The notes: a model not told the origin generated them from the sequence alone. Counted from the stretch's first letter, positions 46,793 through 61,870 are shown. The stretch: 64,000 nt of DNA from Lelliottia amnigena (GCA_900635465.1 LR134135.1:1550001-1614000); one strand, 5' to 3'. Numbers and translations: made by a program.

Positions 46793-46818
46793 ACAGGGCA
46801 TAGGCCCTGTTTTTTTTC
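46793..46818 (+). terminator. terminator between csgA and csgC
   Basis: Stem ACAGGGC / GCCCTGT with a 4-base loop and eight or more T. It probably makes csgC expression lower than that of csgBA. Confidence 0.9.
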
Positions 46819-46829
46819 GGGAGTTTATC

Positions 46830-47153
46830 ATGCATACCCTTCTGCTCCTCGCTGCGCTCTCCAGCCAAATTACCTTTAAAACGACCCAAAATGGGGACAT
46901 GACGACCATTATTCCCCAGGTGACGTTATCCGAGCCTTGTGTGTGTCAGGTTCAAATCACCTCTTCCCGACAGGGGGGAGGCGGGCAAAGTACCTCTAGT
47001 CAGCGGAATACGCTTTCTCTTCCTGCGAATCAGGCCATTGATTTGTCCAGGCTCAGTTTGAATATTAGCCCTAAAGATTCTGTGAAAATTGTCGTTACTG
47101 TTACCGATGGGAAATCACTTCATTTATCGCAACAGTGGCCGACTTCTGAATGA
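46830..47153 (+). CDS. csgC: curli amyloid inhibitor CsgC
   Basis: A 107-residue periplasmic immunoglobulin-like protein that stops CsgA from polymerising inside the cell. It starts with a short signal (MHTLLLLAALSS) and carries the CxC motif in SEPCVCQVQITSS. In this copy a Gly/Ser/Gln-rich loop (RQGGGGQSTSSQ) follows. A CGGGAG box precedes the ATG, directly after the csgA terminator. Confidence 0.94.
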   Translation: MHTLLLLAALSSQITFKTTQNGDMTTIIPQVTLSEPCVCQVQITSSRQGGGGQSTSSQRNTLSLPANQAIDLSRLSLNISPKDSVKIVVTVTDGKSLHLSQQWPTSE

Positions 47154-47269
47154 AACATTCACGAAATCAATACATTGTATAATTTGGCGGTTCCCAATGA
47201 ATATCTCTATGCTCTACATAAGGAATGCACGACACCCTCAAGGATGATTTCTCATTGAGGAACCAATCC

Positions 47270-47590
47270 ATGGTCGCGTTCAGTATAAAAATGATGTTAG
47301 GTGCGGGGATGATGCTTTCATCTGCTCTGATACCGGCTTTTTCGGCAACGATTGTTAACGGCGGTGTTATTCATTTCCGTGGGATGATTGTCGAGGATCC
47401 GTGTGAAATCACACCGCAAAAGCAGCAGTTTGCGCTTTCCTGTCCTAAAGACGGGAAGATGCAAACGACTCAGGTCAGCTATCAGGATGCCGTTAGCGGT
47501 CGCAACGTCAATCCAGATATCGCCAGGGTCAGCATGAAATACATCAATCCAGAAAAGTCATTGGCCATTGTGCAAATAGACTATCGCTAA
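47270..47590 (+). CDS. ymdA: YmdA, fimbrial-subunit-like secreted protein
   Basis: A 106-residue protein with a signal peptide (MMLSSALIPAFSA) and a small type-1-pilin-like domain: NGGVIHFRGMIVEDPCEI, a second Cys in ALSCPKDGKM, and the terminal beta-strand SLAIVQIDYR. The Cys pair probably forms the usual pilin disulfide. Function unknown. The start at 47270 has a GAGGAA box; an upstream in-frame start lacks one. It follows csgC as in K-12. Confidence 0.88.
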   Translation: MVAFSIKMMLGAGMMLSSALIPAFSATIVNGGVIHFRGMIVEDPCEITPQKQQFALSCPKDGKMQTTQVSYQDAVSGRNVNPDIARVSMKYINPEKSLAIVQIDYR

Positions 47591-47593
47591 GCC

Positions 47594-47624
47594 AAAGCCC
47601 TCCGTCCGGTGGCGGGGGGCTTTT
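47594..47624 (+). terminator. terminator after ymdA
   Basis: Stem AAAGCCCTCCG / CGGGGGGCTTT with one G-T pair, then TTTT. Confidence 0.8.
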
Positions 47625-47695
47625 CTGATCAAATCCTTCTTTGCCACATTCCCCTGCTATACACTTACTAAAATACAGGTAGTAGAGGAATGTAT

Positions 47696-48238
47696 ATGAA
47701 GCCGCAAATAGACGTTGTTGTTGGGGATATCACGACGATGGAGGTTGACGTTATCGTCAATGCAGCCAAACCGTCGTTAATGGGCGGCGGAGGGGTTGAC
47801 GGAGCCATTCATCGTGCGGCCGGACCACAACTGCTGGAAGCCTGCAAAACGGTGTGCCAGCAGCAGGGCGAATGTGCCCCTGGACATGCGGTGATTACAA
47901 TCGCAGGCGATCTTCCGGCGAAAGCGGTGATTCATGCGGTTGGCCCTGTCTGGCAGGGGGGAGAACATCATGAAGCGAGGACGTTAAAGGACGCCTATCT
48001 TAACTGTCTGCGCCTGGCTGCTGCGAATGGGTATCAAACGTTGGCGTTCCCCGCCATCAGCACGGGCGTTTACGGATATCCCAAAGCGGCGGCTGCGGAA
48101 ATAGCGGTAGAGACAGTTTCAGAATTCCTCACCCGCAAGCCTCTGCCGGAGCGGGTATACTTTGTCTGCTATGATGAAGAAAATGCCCGGCTTTACCAGC
48201 AACTCCTTATCCAACGAGGACTTATCCCTGACGCATAA
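47696..48238 (+). CDS. ymdB: macrodomain protein YmdB (RNase III regulator)
   Basis: A 180-residue macro domain that binds ADP-ribose and removes acetyl groups from O-acetyl-ADP-ribose. In E. coli it also lowers RNase III activity and is needed for ClsC function. Key stretches: [33 protein letters not shown] and [19 protein letters not shown]. The start at 47696 follows an AGAGGAATGT box. Its 3' end overlaps clsC, showing coupling. Confidence 0.95.
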   Translation: MKPQIDVVVGDITTMEVDVIVNAAKPSLMGGGGVDGAIHRAAGPQLLEACKTVCQQQGECAPGHAVITIAGDLPAKAVIHAVGPVWQGGEHHEARTLKDAYLNCLRLAAANGYQTLAFPAISTGVYGYPKAAAAEIAVETVSEFLTRKPLPERVYFVCYDEENARLYQQLLIQRGLIPDA

Positions 48239-49658
48239 AACGCGGCTCGGGCGTGCTATTGCGCCTGTTAGCGCAGAACATCCAGGGTTATGCGGTCTTC
48301 TCCCCCTGGACGATAGCCTGGACGCGTTTGCGTGCCGATATCGGCTGGCGGAAATGGCGGAAAAAACGTTAGATGTGCAGTATTACATCTGGGAAGACGA
48401 CATGTCCGGGCGGCTGTTGTTTTCCGTTTTGCTGTCGGCGGCGACGCGCGGGGTGCGCGTCCGGCTTCTGCTCGACGATAACAATACCCAGGGGCTGGAT
48501 GCCATTTTACGTCTGCTCGATTCGCATCAAAATATTGATGTACGGTTATTCAATCCCTTCTCCTTTAGAACGCTCCGCGCGCTGGGGTATCTCACTGACT
48601 TCGCGCGTCTCAACCGCCGTATGCACAACAAAAGTTTCACTGTCGATGGTGAAGTTACCCTGATTGGCGGTCGAAATGTCGGCGATGCGTACTTTGGGGC
48701 AGGGGACGCGCCGCTCTTTTCCGATCTGGATGTGATGGCGGTGGGGCCGGTTGTGGCGGATGTGGCTGATGACTTTGAACGTTACTGGAGCAGCGCCTGC
48801 GTATCCACTCTAAAGCAGGTTCTGGAACTGTCGGAAGCAGAGATTGAAGCGAGGATCCAGCCACCGGACGAATGGTATCAAAGCGAAATAACACAACGTT
48901 ATTTGAATAAGCTGGAATCCAGCCAGTTCATTACCCAGCTTGAGGCGCGTGATTTGCCGCTGATTTGGGCGAAAACCCGCTTGCTCAGCGACGATCCGCG
49001 TAAAGGGCTGGGGCGGGCAAAACGTCATTCCCTACTGCCGCAGCGTTTACTGGACGTGATGGGCTCTCCGGTCGAACAAATTGATATTATTTCTTCTTAT
49101 TTTGTCCCCACTCGGGCAGGCGTTGCGCTGCTGCTGCAAATGGTGCGCAAAGGGGTCAAGGTCGCGATTCTGACGAATTCGCTGGCGGCTAACGACGTCG
49201 CCGTGGTCCATGCGGGCTATGCGCGCTGGCGTAAAAAACTGCTGCGACACGGTATTGAGTTGTATGAACTTAAGCCCACGCAGGATTTCGTGCCGGGATT
49301 ACACGATCGTGGTTTGACGGGGAATTCCGGTTCCAGTCTCCATGCCAAAACGTTCAGTATTGATGGCCAAAAAGTGTTTATCGGTTCGCTGAATTTTGAC
49401 CCGCGATCAACCATGCTCAATACCGAAATGGGATTTGTGATAGAAAGCGAAACGCTGGCGCAAATTATCCATCGACGTTTTCTGAAGACCCGGATGCAGG
49501 AGGCCTGGCAGATTCGGCTCGATAACACGGGGCGTTTGAACTGGATCGAGCACAAAGACGGGAAAGACATTGTGTTAACGAAAGAGCCGTCAACCCGCTT
49601 CTGGCAGCGCGTTTTGGTGCGTTTAGCCTGGTGGCTACCCGTGGAGTGGCTTCTGTAA
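48171..49658 (+). CDS. clsC: cardiolipin synthase C
   Basis: A phospholipase-D-type enzyme that makes cardiolipin from phosphatidylglycerol and phosphatidylethanolamine. Two HKD motifs are present: [18 protein letters not shown] and [20 protein letters not shown]. The reading frame is open from 48162, inside the 3' end of ymdB; ATG codons at 48171, 48174 and 48183 are possible starts, so the first residues are uncertain. Clear similarity to ClsC begins at [17 protein letters not shown]. Confidence 0.94.
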   Translation: MMKKMPGFTSNSLSNEDLSLTHKTRLGRAIAPVSAEHPGLCGLLPLDDSLDAFACRYRLAEMAEKTLDVQYYIWEDDMSGRLLFSVLLSAATRGVRVRLLLDDNNTQGLDAILRLLDSHQNIDVRLFNPFSFRTLRALGYLTDFARLNRRMHNKSFTVDGEVTLIGGRNVGDAYFGAGDAPLFSDLDVMAVGPVVADVADDFERYWSSACVSTLKQVLELSEAEIEARIQPPDEWYQSEITQRYLNKLESSQFITQLEARDLPLIWAKTRLLSDDPRKGLGRAKRHSLLPQRLLDVMGSPVEQIDIISSYFVPTRAGVALLLQMVRKGVKVAILTNSLAANDVAVVHAGYARWRKKLLRHGIELYELKPTQDFVPGLHDRGLTGNSGSSLHAKTFSIDGQKVFIGSLNFDPRSTMLNTEMGFVIESETLAQIIHRRFLKTRMQEAWQIRLDNTGRLNWIEHKDGKDIVLTKEPSTRFWQRVLVRLAWWLPVEWLL

Positions 49659-49686
49659 GCGCGCCGGGGACCCGGCGCACAAAAAA

Positions 49687-50844
49687 TTACTGCGCTGCGT
49701 TGAGGCTTTCCGCTTTGTTCTGCGGTTTGCCTGAAAACAGGAAACGCAGCAGTGGGATCCGCAGATGAATTTCATACAGCACAATGGCGATACCCACCAC
49801 AAACACCAGTCCGGTGAAGAATCCCAGCGTGTTTGAGGTGATATGCGGCGTGATGTATGCACCAAAAAAGAGCGTCAGGGGATGATGCACCACATAGATA
49901 AACAGGGAAGCGTTGACGAAATAGGTCACACGTTTCGATTTAAAATTCAGCAGACGATGCCCCAGCGCAAACACCACGTTTACCATCCATAGCCCCAGCA
50001 ACATCGTAATCACGCTTTCAGTTTCATACATCCACGCATCGCCGCTGCCGTATTTTTGATTCAGCAAATAGGCGGCGAAAGCCAGCGCAGACCCAACTGC
50101 GCACCACGGTGATGGGGTGATGAACAAGGCTTTTAGCTTCGGCGAAATAAAGGTCAGCGCGCCCAGCATAAAGAACGGAATGTAAAACAGGGTTTGCATC
50201 ACCACAAAATTAAACAGTCCGTCGCTGAGAATAGGAGGATAAACCATAAACAGCGTGCGGCGTATCACGCCATAAGCCATCCCAAGCAGCAGGAAAATAA
50301 CGGAAAGCTTGGCAAAGGAGAGGGTCGCGAATTGATCTTCCGTGTGACGGCTTAACCGACGGCGCAAGCGGCTGAATATCCACAGGCTCACCGTCGTCAT
50401 GACCACCAGAACTAATAAGAACCAGAGATGAGAAATCAGCTCCCAGACCAGGGTGTTATATTTTTCATAAAAGGTCAGGTTCTGCCAGTTGTCCGCTTTA
50501 CCTTTAACATACTGCAGCATGATAAACTGAGGCAGCGTCAGCAGTGGAATAGCGGTGAGCATGGGGATACCGACGCGTTCGACGCGCACTTTCCACCAGC
50601 GTTTCAGCGGATACCGCAGAAACAGCATGTAGGAAAAATAGCCCGATATCACGAAGAACACCTGCATGCGGAATGAGTGTATAAAATCGTTAAACAGTGT
50701 CAGCCACCATGAGGGCTCTATACTGTTTACATGCCAGGTGTGGCTTGAGTAAATCAGTGAGATGTGGAACGGGATCCCCAAAAGCATTAACCATGCCCGG
50801 ATGGAGTCGAGGAAGTATTCACGTTGAGTGGGTGCAGTGATCAT
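49687..50844 (-). CDS. opgC: glucan succinyltransferase OpgC
   Basis: A 385-residue inner-membrane acyltransferase-3 family protein with about ten helices that adds succinyl groups to osmoregulated periplasmic glucans. Characteristic are [20 protein letters not shown] at the N-terminus, [17 protein letters not shown], and [16 protein letters not shown]. The length equals K-12 OpgC. It is divergent from opgGH. A GC hairpin lies between it and clsC (49661-49678), but without T runs in the right place. Confidence 0.96.
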   Translation of the reverse strand: MITAPTQREYFLDSIRAWLMLLGIPFHISLIYSSHTWHVNSIEPSWWLTLFNDFIHSFRMQVFFVISGYFSYMLFLRYPLKRWWKVRVERVGIPMLTAIPLLTLPQFIMLQYVKGKADNWQNLTFYEKYNTLVWELISHLWFLLVLVVMTTVSLWIFSRLRRRLSRHTEDQFATLSFAKLSVIFLLLGMAYGVIRRTLFMVYPPILSDGLFNFVVMQTLFYIPFFMLGALTFISPKLKALFITPSPWCAVGSALAFAAYLLNQKYGSGDAWMYETESVITMLLGLWMVNVVFALGHRLLNFKSKRVTYFVNASLFIYVVHHPLTLFFGAYITPHITSNTLGFFTGLVFVVGIAIVLYEIHLRIPLLRFLFSGKPQNKAESLNAAQ

Positions 50845-51038
50845 ATAACGTTGCGCATTCTCAGACTTTTCGCCTTATCCATAAGACTAATAGTGGTTAC
50901 ATTCGAAGCCAACCCTACACCAAGACCGACACCCTGTCTCCAGGATAAGCACGCAAAGTAGAACGAGGGTCTTCTACTTGCTTAATCCCTGAGCCGGTGC
51001 GCTGAACAAAGCGGTGATAATGTTGTCGGATTGCCTGA

Positions 51039-55179
<4,141 letters not shown>

Positions 55180-55192
55180 GCCAGGCAAAATA

Positions 55193-55222
55193 AAAATACC
55201 GGCCACGGCCGGTATTTTTTTT
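55193..55222 (+). terminator. terminator after opgH
   Basis: Stem AAAATACCGGCC / GGCCGGTATTTT followed by more T. It overlaps the region just before yceK. Confidence 0.9.
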
Positions 55223-55235
55223 ATATGAGGTGTCG

Positions 55236-55463
55236 ATGAGAATAGTCATTGTGGTCATGATGTCGCTGCTGCTCAGCGGGTGCGGCAGTATTATTAGCCG
55301 AACGATCCCCGGTCAGGGCCACGGAAATCAATACTATCCCGGTGTGAAATGGGATATACGCGATTCTGCATGGCGTTATTTGACGGTTCTCGATTTACCC
55401 TTTTCGCTGGTGTTTGACACGCTATTGCTGCCCATCGATGCGCAGCACGGACCTTATGAGTAA
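55236..55463 (+). CDS. yceK: YceK, DUF1375 lipoprotein
   Basis: A 75-residue lipoprotein (lipobox LLSGC) with the conserved DUF1375 block GSIISRTIPGQGHGNQYYPG and a C-terminal hydrophobic segment LDLPFSLVFDTLLLPID. Function unknown. The ATG at 55236 gives the same length as K-12 YceK and has an ATGAGGTGTCG box. It ends just before the convergent msyB. Confidence 0.92.
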   Translation: MRIVIVVMMSLLLSGCGSIISRTIPGQGHGNQYYPGVKWDIRDSAWRYLTVLDLPFSLVFDTLLLPIDAQHGPYE

Positions 55464-55470
55464 CGGCTGA

Positions 55471-55845
55471 TTACCGCTCGTCCCATTCATCCGCAGCGGT
55501 TTGCCCCTCTTCAGTATCCAGCGGCGGTTCAAGCTGAAACTCACCCTCATCCCACTCATGAAGGGTGTTTTCTTCAAGCCATTCCTGACGCAACTCGATC
55601 TCATCAAAATCATTGTCGAAAACGGCCTGTGCCGCTTCACCACTCAGCACCGGCAAACATTCACCGTCGCTTCCCTCATCAGCGAAAAACTCTACCTGCC
55701 ACATGATATCCCCATCCTGAAGCACATACTTCTGAATGTTGAGTTGTTGCACATCGGCATCTTCAGCCTCAATACCAGGGTTGTTCGCAAGGAACTCTTC
55801 GCGAGCGGCATCAATAGCTTCTTCCAGCGTGGCGTACATAGTCAT
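55471..55845 (-). CDS. msyB: acidic protein MsyB
   Basis: A 124-residue, extremely acidic cytoplasmic protein (YATLEEAIDAAREEFLANNP ... EGEFQLEPPLDTEEGQ). In E. coli extra copies suppress secY and secA defects, perhaps by mimicking charge on export partners; the native role is unclear. The start at 55845 has a GGGAGACACC box and gives the K-12 length. mdtG, which follows in K-12, is not present; lpxL comes next. Confidence 0.94.
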   Translation of the reverse strand: MTMYATLEEAIDAAREEFLANNPGIEAEDADVQQLNIQKYVLQDGDIMWQVEFFADEGSDGECLPVLSGEAAQAVFDNDFDEIELRQEWLEENTLHEWDEGEFQLEPPLDTEEGQTAADEWDER

Positions 55846-56049
55846 CGGTGTCTCCCTGTGATTCTCAATGGCTTTCAGGGAAAGAATAGCTGATTCTCTG
55901 GTTTTGCAAGTATGAATGCGCCAATAAGTTGTCACGCGGATGTCTTATTCCGACTAGACCTGGCGCAATGGGTGAGTTTCAGGCTGTTTGTGTGCAAAAT
56001 GTAGGCGGTGTAAAGCCGAAAAGTCGATGCGGTCCGAAGACCGCATAAC

Positions 56050-56976
56050 TCAGTAGCGAGAAGGCATCCCTTCGGGACGGGTTTTGAAGCGGCGATGCAA
56101 CCACATGTATTGCTCCGGGGCGAGCATAATGCATTTCTCAATGACGTTGTTCATCCACCTGGCGGTTGATTCCGCATCGTCGACCGGCGGCGAATACTCA
56201 GGCTCAATCATGATCAGCTCATAGCCTTTCCCGTCAGGTTTTCGCCGTGGGACGAAAGGAACGACCGCCGCGTTCGACATCTTCGCCAGCATCCAGGTTC
56301 CTGTTGTGGTGGCGGCCTCTTCGACGGCAAAAAACGGAACAAAAACGCTGGAGCGGCGACCGTAGTCGTGATCGGGCGCGTACCAAAGCACTTCACCCTT
56401 TTTCAGCGCTCTGATCATGCCTTTAAGATCTTTACGGTCGATCATCTGCTTGTTGGAGCGCATACGACCCCATGTTTGCAGCAGGTCTATCACCGGGTTG
56501 TCATTTGGGCGGTAAACACCGATACCCGGAGCCTGCATTCCAAACATGCGCGCGCCGATTTCAAGCGTCAGAAAGTGGATGCCAATCAGCAACACGCCCG
56601 TTTTTTGTGCCTGTAGCTGATGTACCGGTTCCATGCCTGTGCCCGCGACGTCAAACCAGCGGGCCATGCGTTTATCTGACCAGAACCAGGCCATTCCCGT
56701 TTCTATCAGGCCCATTCCCACGGATTCGAAGTTTTTTGTGATCAACGCCTGGCGCTCATGCTCGCTCATTTCCGGAAAGCATAGTTCCAGATTGCGATGC
56801 GTGATTCTGACGCGACGCTTCATAAAACGCTGGGCGAAGCGACCCAGGCCGCATCCTAAACGGTAAAGCAGCGGGTAGGGCAGTTGAATCAGTAACCAAA
56901 GAAGACCGACGCCGAACCAGGTTAACCAATATCGAGGATGGAGCAGTGCCGCAGAAAATTTAGGTAAGTGGGTCAT
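56050..56976 (-). CDS. lpxL: lipid A lauroyltransferase LpxL
   Basis: A 308-residue inner-membrane acyltransferase that adds a secondary laurate to Kdo2-lipid IVA. One N-terminal membrane helix ([20 protein letters not shown]) is followed by the catalytic H-x4-(D/E) motif in [17 protein letters not shown] and [18 protein letters not shown]. The AGGAGTGAT box supports the ATG at 56976. Position next to trhO marks it as LpxL rather than the cold-induced LpxP. Confidence 0.94.
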   Translation of the reverse strand: MTHLPKFSAALLHPRYWLTWFGVGLLWLLIQLPYPLLYRLGCGLGRFAQRFMKRRVRITHRNLELCFPEMSEHERQALITKNFESVGMGLIETGMAWFWSDKRMARWFDVAGTGMEPVHQLQAQKTGVLLIGIHFLTLEIGARMFGMQAPGIGVYRPNDNPVIDLLQTWGRMRSNKQMIDRKDLKGMIRALKKGEVLWYAPDHDYGRRSSVFVPFFAVEEAATTTGTWMLAKMSNAAVVPFVPRRKPDGKGYELIMIEPEYSPPVDDAESTARWMNNVIEKCIMLAPEQYMWLHRRFKTRPEGMPSRY

Positions 56977-57195
56977 ATCACTCCTGTTTTGAATCGTCCT
57001 TTGACCATTATTCTCGCATTTTTTAAATACATTACCAAAACGAATGGCCCAAATTGGGTGCATAAGCAGCAAATGTTGCTGCTTTATAATTTGAATAAGA
57101 GAAATGTAGCGCAAAATGTGGGGATGTAAATTCGCATTGTTTGCTATATGATGCCGCCGATTTTCATTTCTTAACGATTGCAGGAACCGTACACC

Positions 57196-58245
57196 ATGCC
57201 AGTGTTACACAACCGCATTTCGAATGAGACGTTAAAAGCACGTATGCTGGCCGAAACTGAGCCACGTATAACGATCTCGTTCTATAAGTATTTTTTCATC
57301 GCTGAGCCTCAGGAAACCCGTGATGCGCTCTACAAAGCCTTTGAGACGCTGAATGTATTTGGGCGTGTTTATCTCGCTCATGAGGGCATCAACGCGCAGA
57401 TTAGCGTGCCAGAAAGCAAAGTCAGTGCTTTCCGCGATTTTCTCTACAGTTTTGATCCGGCACTGAACAACGTGCGCCTTAACATCGCGCTCGATGATGA
57501 TGGCAAATCGTTCTGGGTACTGCGTATGAAAGTGCGTGAACGTATCGTGGCTGACGGAATTGACGATCCGGCGTTTAATGCCAGCGACGTAGGCGAGTAT
57601 CTTAAAGCAGCAGAAGTGAACGCCATGCTGGACGACCCTGACGCCGTCTTTATCGATATGCGCAATCACTATGAATACGAAGTGGGCCATTTCGAAAACG
57701 CGCTGGAAATCCCGGCTGATACGTTCCGTGAACAGTTGCCGAAAGCCGTCGAGATGATGCAGGAACATAAAGATAAAAAAATCATTATGTACTGCACCGG
57801 CGGGATCCGCTGTGAAAAAGCCAGTGCCTGGATGAAGCACAGTGGTTTCAATAAAGTCTGGCATATTGAAGGCGGGATTATCGAGTATGCGCGCCGTGCG
57901 CGTGAGCAGGGTCTACCGGTGCGCTTTATCGGTAAGAATTTTGTTTTCGATGAGCGTATGGGCGAGCGTATTTCTGAGGATGTTATCGCGCATTGCCACC
58001 AGTGCGGAACGCCGTGTGACACCCACACCAACTGCAAAAACGATGGCTGTCACCTGCTGTTTATTCAGTGCCCGACGTGTGCTGAAAAGTTCAGGGGTTG
58101 TTGCAGCGAGCTGTGCAGCGAGGAAAGTGTGTTGCCTGAAGAGGAGCAACGCCGTCGTCGTGCCGGGCGCGAAAACGGGAATAAGATCTTCAATAAATCG
58201 CGCGGACGATTGAACACTAAACTCGGTATTCCGGATCCGGAATAA
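57196..58245 (+). CDS. trhO: tRNA uridine-34 hydroxylase TrhO (YceA)
   Basis: A 349-residue rhodanese-related protein that performs oxygen-dependent hydroxylation of U34 in certain tRNAs. An N-terminal ferredoxin-like domain ([20 protein letters not shown]) is followed by a rhodanese domain with active-site Cys in [13 protein letters not shown], and a C-terminal Cys-rich part ([36 protein letters not shown]) likely to bind metal. The ATG at 57196 matches the K-12 start. Confidence 0.95.
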   Translation: MPVLHNRISNETLKARMLAETEPRITISFYKYFFIAEPQETRDALYKAFETLNVFGRVYLAHEGINAQISVPESKVSAFRDFLYSFDPALNNVRLNIALDDDGKSFWVLRMKVRERIVADGIDDPAFNASDVGEYLKAAEVNAMLDDPDAVFIDMRNHYEYEVGHFENALEIPADTFREQLPKAVEMMQEHKDKKIIMYCTGGIRCEKASAWMKHSGFNKVWHIEGGIIEYARRAREQGLPVRFIGKNFVFDERMGERISEDVIAHCHQCGTPCDTHTNCKNDGCHLLFIQCPTCAEKFRGCCSELCSEESVLPEEEQRRRRAGRENGNKIFNKSRGRLNTKLGIPDPE

Positions 58246-58255
58246 TGCGTTAATA

Positions 58256-58286
58256 TCCCGGTCGCAGCGCGCGACCGGGATTTTTT
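58256..58286. terminator. terminator between trhO and yceI
   Basis: Stem TCCCGGTCGC / GCGACCGGGA with a 5-base loop and six T, between convergent genes. Confidence 0.93.
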
Positions 58287-58287
58287 A

Positions 58288-58866
58288 CTATGATTTTTGC
58301 TGCACGCCTTCCACAGAAATAATCAAATCCACTTCTTGCGATGCTGGGCCTAAATCGGTCGTGATATTGAAGTCCTTCAGACGAATTTTGCCTGATGCTT
58401 CAAAGCCAGCACGTTTGCCTCCCCATGGATCATCCCCCTGGCCGATCAACTTAGCTTCCAGTGTCACAGGTTTGGTGACGCCATTGAGCGTCAGGTTGCC
58501 GGTAATATCCAGGTCTTCACCGTCTTTTTTGACGTCTGTTGAGGCGAATGTTGCCTGCGGGAATTTTGAGACGTTCAGGAATTCGGCGCTGCGCAGATGT
58601 TTGTCGCGCTCAGCATGGTTGGTGTCCAGGCTGTTGGTATTAATCGTGACATTCACTTTATCGGCAGCGGGATTTTTTTCGTCAAAGGTAAATGAACCCT
58701 CAAAATCTTTAAACGTGCCGTACAGCCAGCTGTATCCGAGGTGCTGAATGCGGAAATTGACGAAGGCATGCTGGCCCTCTTTATCAATTTTGTAATCGGC
58801 GGCAACGGCAGAACCGGTGGTGAATAACAGTGAACCCAATGCGATACCCAGCAGGCGTTTTTTCAT
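58288..58866 (-). CDS. yceI: YceI, periplasmic lipocalin-like protein
   Basis: A 192-residue secreted protein of the YceI family, whose fold binds isoprenoid or fatty-acid chains. Signal peptide [20 protein letters not shown]; barrel motifs [34 protein letters not shown] and [17 protein letters not shown]. It lies one base behind yceJ, a cytochrome b561, so the pair probably acts together in the periplasm or inner membrane; base-induced expression is known in E. coli. Confidence 0.96.
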   Translation of the reverse strand: MKKRLLGIALGSLLFTTGSAVAADYKIDKEGQHAFVNFRIQHLGYSWLYGTFKDFEGSFTFDEKNPAADKVNVTINTNSLDTNHAERDKHLRSAEFLNVSKFPQATFASTDVKKDGEDLDITGNLTLNGVTKPVTLEAKLIGQGDDPWGGKRAGFEASGKIRLKDFNITTDLGPASQEVDLIISVEGVQQKS

Positions 58867-58867
58867 T

Positions 58868-59434
58868 TTATGCTCCAGAGTCTACAGACGAGCGGCCAAG
58901 CATGCGCTTGAGCGTATCGTCCTTATCGATGAAATGGTGTTTAAGGGCCGCAAGGCCATGAAGTACGGATAAAATAACGACACTCCAGGCCAGCCAAAAA
59001 TGTATCTGGCCGGCCAGATCGGCCTGTGAACCGGCATCGGTCAGCGTGGCCGGGACGTCGAAAAGACCAAATACGCTGATGGGTTTACCGTCTGCGGTGG
59101 AAATCAGATAGCCGCTGATGAAAATGGCAAAGAGGATCGAATACAGCGCAATATGCGCGCCTGCTGCGGTAACCCGAGTCAACGTGCTATGGCTTTTCGG
59201 CGCAGAAGGGGGACGTGAAATATGTCGCCAGATAACGCGAATGACGAGCCCCATCATCAGCAGAATGCCGATGCTTTTATGCAGCTCAGGTGCCTGATGA
59301 TACCAGCCGTCGTAATAGCTCAGCGTTACCATCCACAGGCCAAGACCAAACATCGCGTAAACGGCGAGTGCAATACCCCAGTGCAGCAGTATGGATATTA
59401 ATCCATAGCGTGCAGAAGAATTACGCAGTTGCAT
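58868..59434 (-). CDS. yceJ: cytochrome b561 family protein YceJ
   Basis: A 188-residue inner-membrane di-haem cytochrome b561 with four membrane helices. Haem-ligand His occur in [57 protein letters not shown] and [14 protein letters not shown]. Such proteins move electrons from quinol. The start MQLRNS at 59434 gives the K-12 length; no clear ribosome-binding site separates the candidates. Followed directly by yceI. Confidence 0.92.
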   Translation of the reverse strand: MQLRNSSARYGLISILLHWGIALAVYAMFGLGLWMVTLSYYDGWYHQAPELHKSIGILLMMGLVIRVIWRHISRPPSAPKSHSTLTRVTAAGAHIALYSILFAIFISGYLISTADGKPISVFGLFDVPATLTDAGSQADLAGQIHFWLAWSVVILSVLHGLAALKHHFIDKDDTLKRMLGRSSVDSGA

Positions 59435-59694
59435 AATGACGACCATTCTCAATTAAAGGAACGCTCAAAATGGCGTGTCGAAAACATTATTGCAACTGAT
59501 ATTTAGGAATAAGGATTTTAATTTATTGTATTTCAGTTTAATTGAAAGGGTTTGCGGTAAGTAATTCAAAAGCTTCGTGTTAAATGACGCGTGGTGCTGA
59601 AGGTACTGGGCTTGAGTGCGAGTATGAGTCTTCAAATAATTTGTGTATAAATTCAATTTTTATAAAGTATTGTCAATAAAGGTCAGTGGGATTT

Positions 59695-59808
59695 TCAAAA
59701 AAATACAATATAGATAATGTCTATTAGCGCTAACAGAGACCATAGCAATATATAGAGCATAAAAGGCTCTCTAATATTGTTGATCAGATAATTAAAGATC
59801 CTGTGCAT
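59695..59808 (-). CDS. yceO: YceO small membrane protein
   Basis: A 37-residue peptide, MHRIFNYLINNIREPFMLY plus a hydrophobic helix ending in IVFF, recognisable as E. coli YceO, which lies at the same place between yceJ and solA. It starts behind a GGGGAAAT box at 59808. K-12 YceO is annotated about nine residues longer at the N-terminus; here no extension is supported. The rest of the yceJ-solA gap is AT-rich with no other gene seen. Confidence 0.6.
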   Translation of the reverse strand: MHRIFNYLINNIREPFMLYILLWSLLALIDIIYIVFF

Positions 59809-59826
59809 ATTTCCCCGGTAGCAGTT

Positions 59827-59856
59827 AAAAATAAAGGCCCCAATAACCGGAGCCTT
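59827..59856 (-). terminator. terminator after solA
   Basis: On the minus strand AAGGCTCCGG-TTATT-GGGGCCTT followed by TATTTTT. Confidence 0.85.
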
Positions 59857-59866
59857 ATGATGGATA

Positions 59867-60985
59867 TTATCCGCGAAAACGTGAAAGCGAGAAAGGCGTG
59901 AGATCAAACGGCGGCGTGATGCCTTGGGCAAATTGGGCTGTTATTTCCCCCAGAACAGAGGCGAATTTAAAGCCGTGTCCACTCAAGCCTGTAATGAGGA
60001 GGGTATTGTCGTGGCCTGGTAGAGTGTCGATGATAAAATCTTCATCGGGGGTGTTATCGTAAGTACAGGCCGCGCCATGCAACAGTCCGCCAATCCCCGG
60101 CAGGATGTGACGTAAGAAATTAAAGGCTTCAGAGCCATCGCCCGGATAGTCGCCAAACGCTTTGCGCTCGTCCGGAGAGTGAATGATCTGCCCGCCGTTA
60201 TGTTTGCCAATTTTGAGGGCGTCCTTCTCCGACGGGAAACCGTAGAACTGATCGCCGTTAGGGAGCTCTCCGGTGAAGGCAGGGAATTTATTCTGCGTAC
60301 TGAAACGGCCATCGGCCTGGAACCAGGAAAAGACCTTGCGTACCGGCTGGACGGGCAGATCGGGAATCAGCTTTGTCACCCACGTTCCCGCGCTTACCAA
60401 AAGGCGAGAAGCCGTAAACTGGCCTTCCGACGTATCGACGGTCACGCCATCATCATGGTGATGTACAGCGGTCACCGGACAGTTAAACAGTTGCGCGCAG
60501 CCCGCTTGTTCAGCAAGCGAAATCCAGGTTTTGATGGCGGTTTCGCAATGCAGCACGCCTGACTCTGCTTCAAACAGGCCAATATAGTCCTCAGGAACCG
60601 TAATTTCTGGCCAGCGTTTCATGATGGCAGTGGCGTCGAGGCGTTCAACGTTCAGATTAAACTGTCGTGCGCTCTGCTCAACGTTGGCCAAAAATTCAGA
60701 ATGGGCAGGTCCAAGATTGACGACGCCGGTACGCTCAAAAATAGGCTCTTCATTGAGTGCAGCCAACTCATTCCAGAGCGTTTGAGCACGCAGCACCAGC
60801 GGAACATAGCGTTCCCCTTCACCGTAAGCGTGGCGAATGAGGCGGGTATCACCGTGATGGCTGCCTTCTTTATGGGGAGGCATATGGGCATCAATCATTA
60901 ACACGTTAAGGCCCGCTTGAGTGGCGTAATATCCGGCTGCAGAACCTACGGAGCCGCTGCCTAAAATAATCAAGTCGTATTTCAT
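59867..60985 (-). CDS. solA: N-methyl-L-tryptophan oxidase SolA
   Basis: A 372-residue flavoprotein of the monomeric sarcosine oxidase family that demethylates N-methyl-tryptophan and other N-methyl amino acids, making formaldehyde and peroxide. The FAD-binding [19 protein letters not shown] lies at the N-terminus. The Cys of [15 protein letters not shown] is the covalent flavin site. The length equals K-12 SolA. It is flanked by yceO and bssS, as in K-12. Confidence 0.96.
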   Translation of the reverse strand: MKYDLIILGSGSVGSAAGYYATQAGLNVLMIDAHMPPHKEGSHHGDTRLIRHAYGEGERYVPLVLRAQTLWNELAALNEEPIFERTGVVNLGPAHSEFLANVEQSARQFNLNVERLDATAIMKRWPEITVPEDYIGLFEAESGVLHCETAIKTWISLAEQAGCAQLFNCPVTAVHHHDDGVTVDTSEGQFTASRLLVSAGTWVTKLIPDLPVQPVRKVFSWFQADGRFSTQNKFPAFTGELPNGDQFYGFPSEKDALKIGKHNGGQIIHSPDERKAFGDYPGDGSEAFNFLRHILPGIGGLLHGAACTYDNTPDEDFIIDTLPGHDNTLLITGLSGHGFKFASVLGEITAQFAQGITPPFDLTPFSLSRFRG

Positions 60986-61100
60986 GAGAGTCTCTTAAAC
61001 CAGTACTTTGGTTTGCAGAGTAATTAATATGGCAGGCTTATACAAGGGTGAAATAAATGAGGCACCACATGGGTGCCTGTTGAGTGAATGTTGGGCGTAT

Positions 61101-61355
61101 TTAATGCCTACGATACTCATTTTCCTGGTAATCGCCAGATTCTATTTTTGCAATTCCTGCTTCTAAAATAGAAATAAATTGACGTGCAACGTCCGTGGTT
61201 AGCCACAGCGTCTGTCCAATTTCCGCGTCGTGGCGGTCTGGTTGATTTGGGGTCTGGTAGTGCAAACGCAGCATCAGCGCATCGTAGCTATCTACAGTGC
61301 TGATGTCCCAACCAACAAGTGGATGGGTCTGAATGACTTCATTATTCTTTTCCAT
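61101..61355 (-). CDS. bssS: biofilm regulator BssS
   Basis: An 84-residue small cytoplasmic protein nearly identical to E. coli BssS at both ends (EKNNEVIQTHPLVGWDIST; QFISILEAGIAKIESGDY). In E. coli it influences biofilm formation, indole and AI-2 signalling by an unknown mechanism. Two ATGs in tandem (61358 and 61355) follow AAGGGG; the second gives the K-12 length. Confidence 0.94.
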   Translation of the reverse strand: MEKNNEVIQTHPLVGWDISTVDSYDALMLRLHYQTPNQPDRHDAEIGQTLWLTTDVARQFISILEAGIAKIESGDYQENEYRRH

Positions 61356-61576
61356 CATAACCCCTTAATGCGTGTTTAAAGACAACGGCTGTGAGGTTCA
61401 ATGCGTGTTTTTCTGAAGCAATTTCAGTATACCAATAAATACAGGTTATGCAGGTGAAATAAACAGGTCGCAACACATTTTTGCGCTTTTTAAGAATGTT
61501 TGAACATTAAAACGCCGTCTCATTCACGATTTTTTAAGAAGATAAGCAATTAATTTGAACTTATTTAAATGAGATG

Positions 61577-61603
61577 AAAAAAAGCCGGGGCGACCCGGCA
61601 AAG
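61577..61603 (-). terminator. terminator after dinI
   Basis: Minus strand GCCGGGTCGCCCCGGC hairpin followed by seven T. The 61356-61624 interval holds nothing else gene-like. Confidence 0.88.
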
Positions 61604-61624
61604 AAAAACAATGAGGGAGCAATA

Positions 61625-61870
61625 TTAATCTGTGATGAACCAGTCGTCGGCGCTTTCCCAGGTTTCCTGGAGGATCTCGGTAATGCGTTCTTTATCGTCT
61701 TTCGCTGCGCCAATGACGGAGAGATTATTGGCTGTGGCGTAACGCACGGTTACGGCTCCGGCCTGGTCGGGGAAATTATCATTGATACGACGGGATAGCT
61801 CACCCGCCAACGCATCAAGCGCGCCAGCAGGCAAGACGGTTGTTTTGGCGATGGTCACTTCAATACGCAT
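61625..61870 (-). CDS. dinI: DNA damage-inducible protein DinI
   Basis: An 81-residue SOS protein that binds RecA filaments and modulates LexA and UmuD cleavage. Typical are MRIEVTIAKT at the N-terminus and the acidic C-terminal helix KDDKERITEILQETWESADD, which mimics DNA at RecA. The length equals K-12 DinI. A perfect LexA box lies 22 bases upstream of the start. Confidence 0.97.
   Translation of the reverse strand: MRIEVTIAKTTVLPAGALDALAGELSRRINDNFPDQAGAVTVRYATANNLSVIGAAKDDKERITEILQETWESADDWFITD

Noticed and set aside
49661..49678. GC hairpin between clsC and opgC as a terminator
   Set aside because: The T/A run lies on the wrong side for both transcripts, so it is not a normal rho-independent terminator.
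59465..59656. 63-codon frame between yceJ and yceO
   Set aside because: AT-driven composition rich in Asn, Leu and Tyr without start signals; nothing in K-12 at this place apart from yceO.
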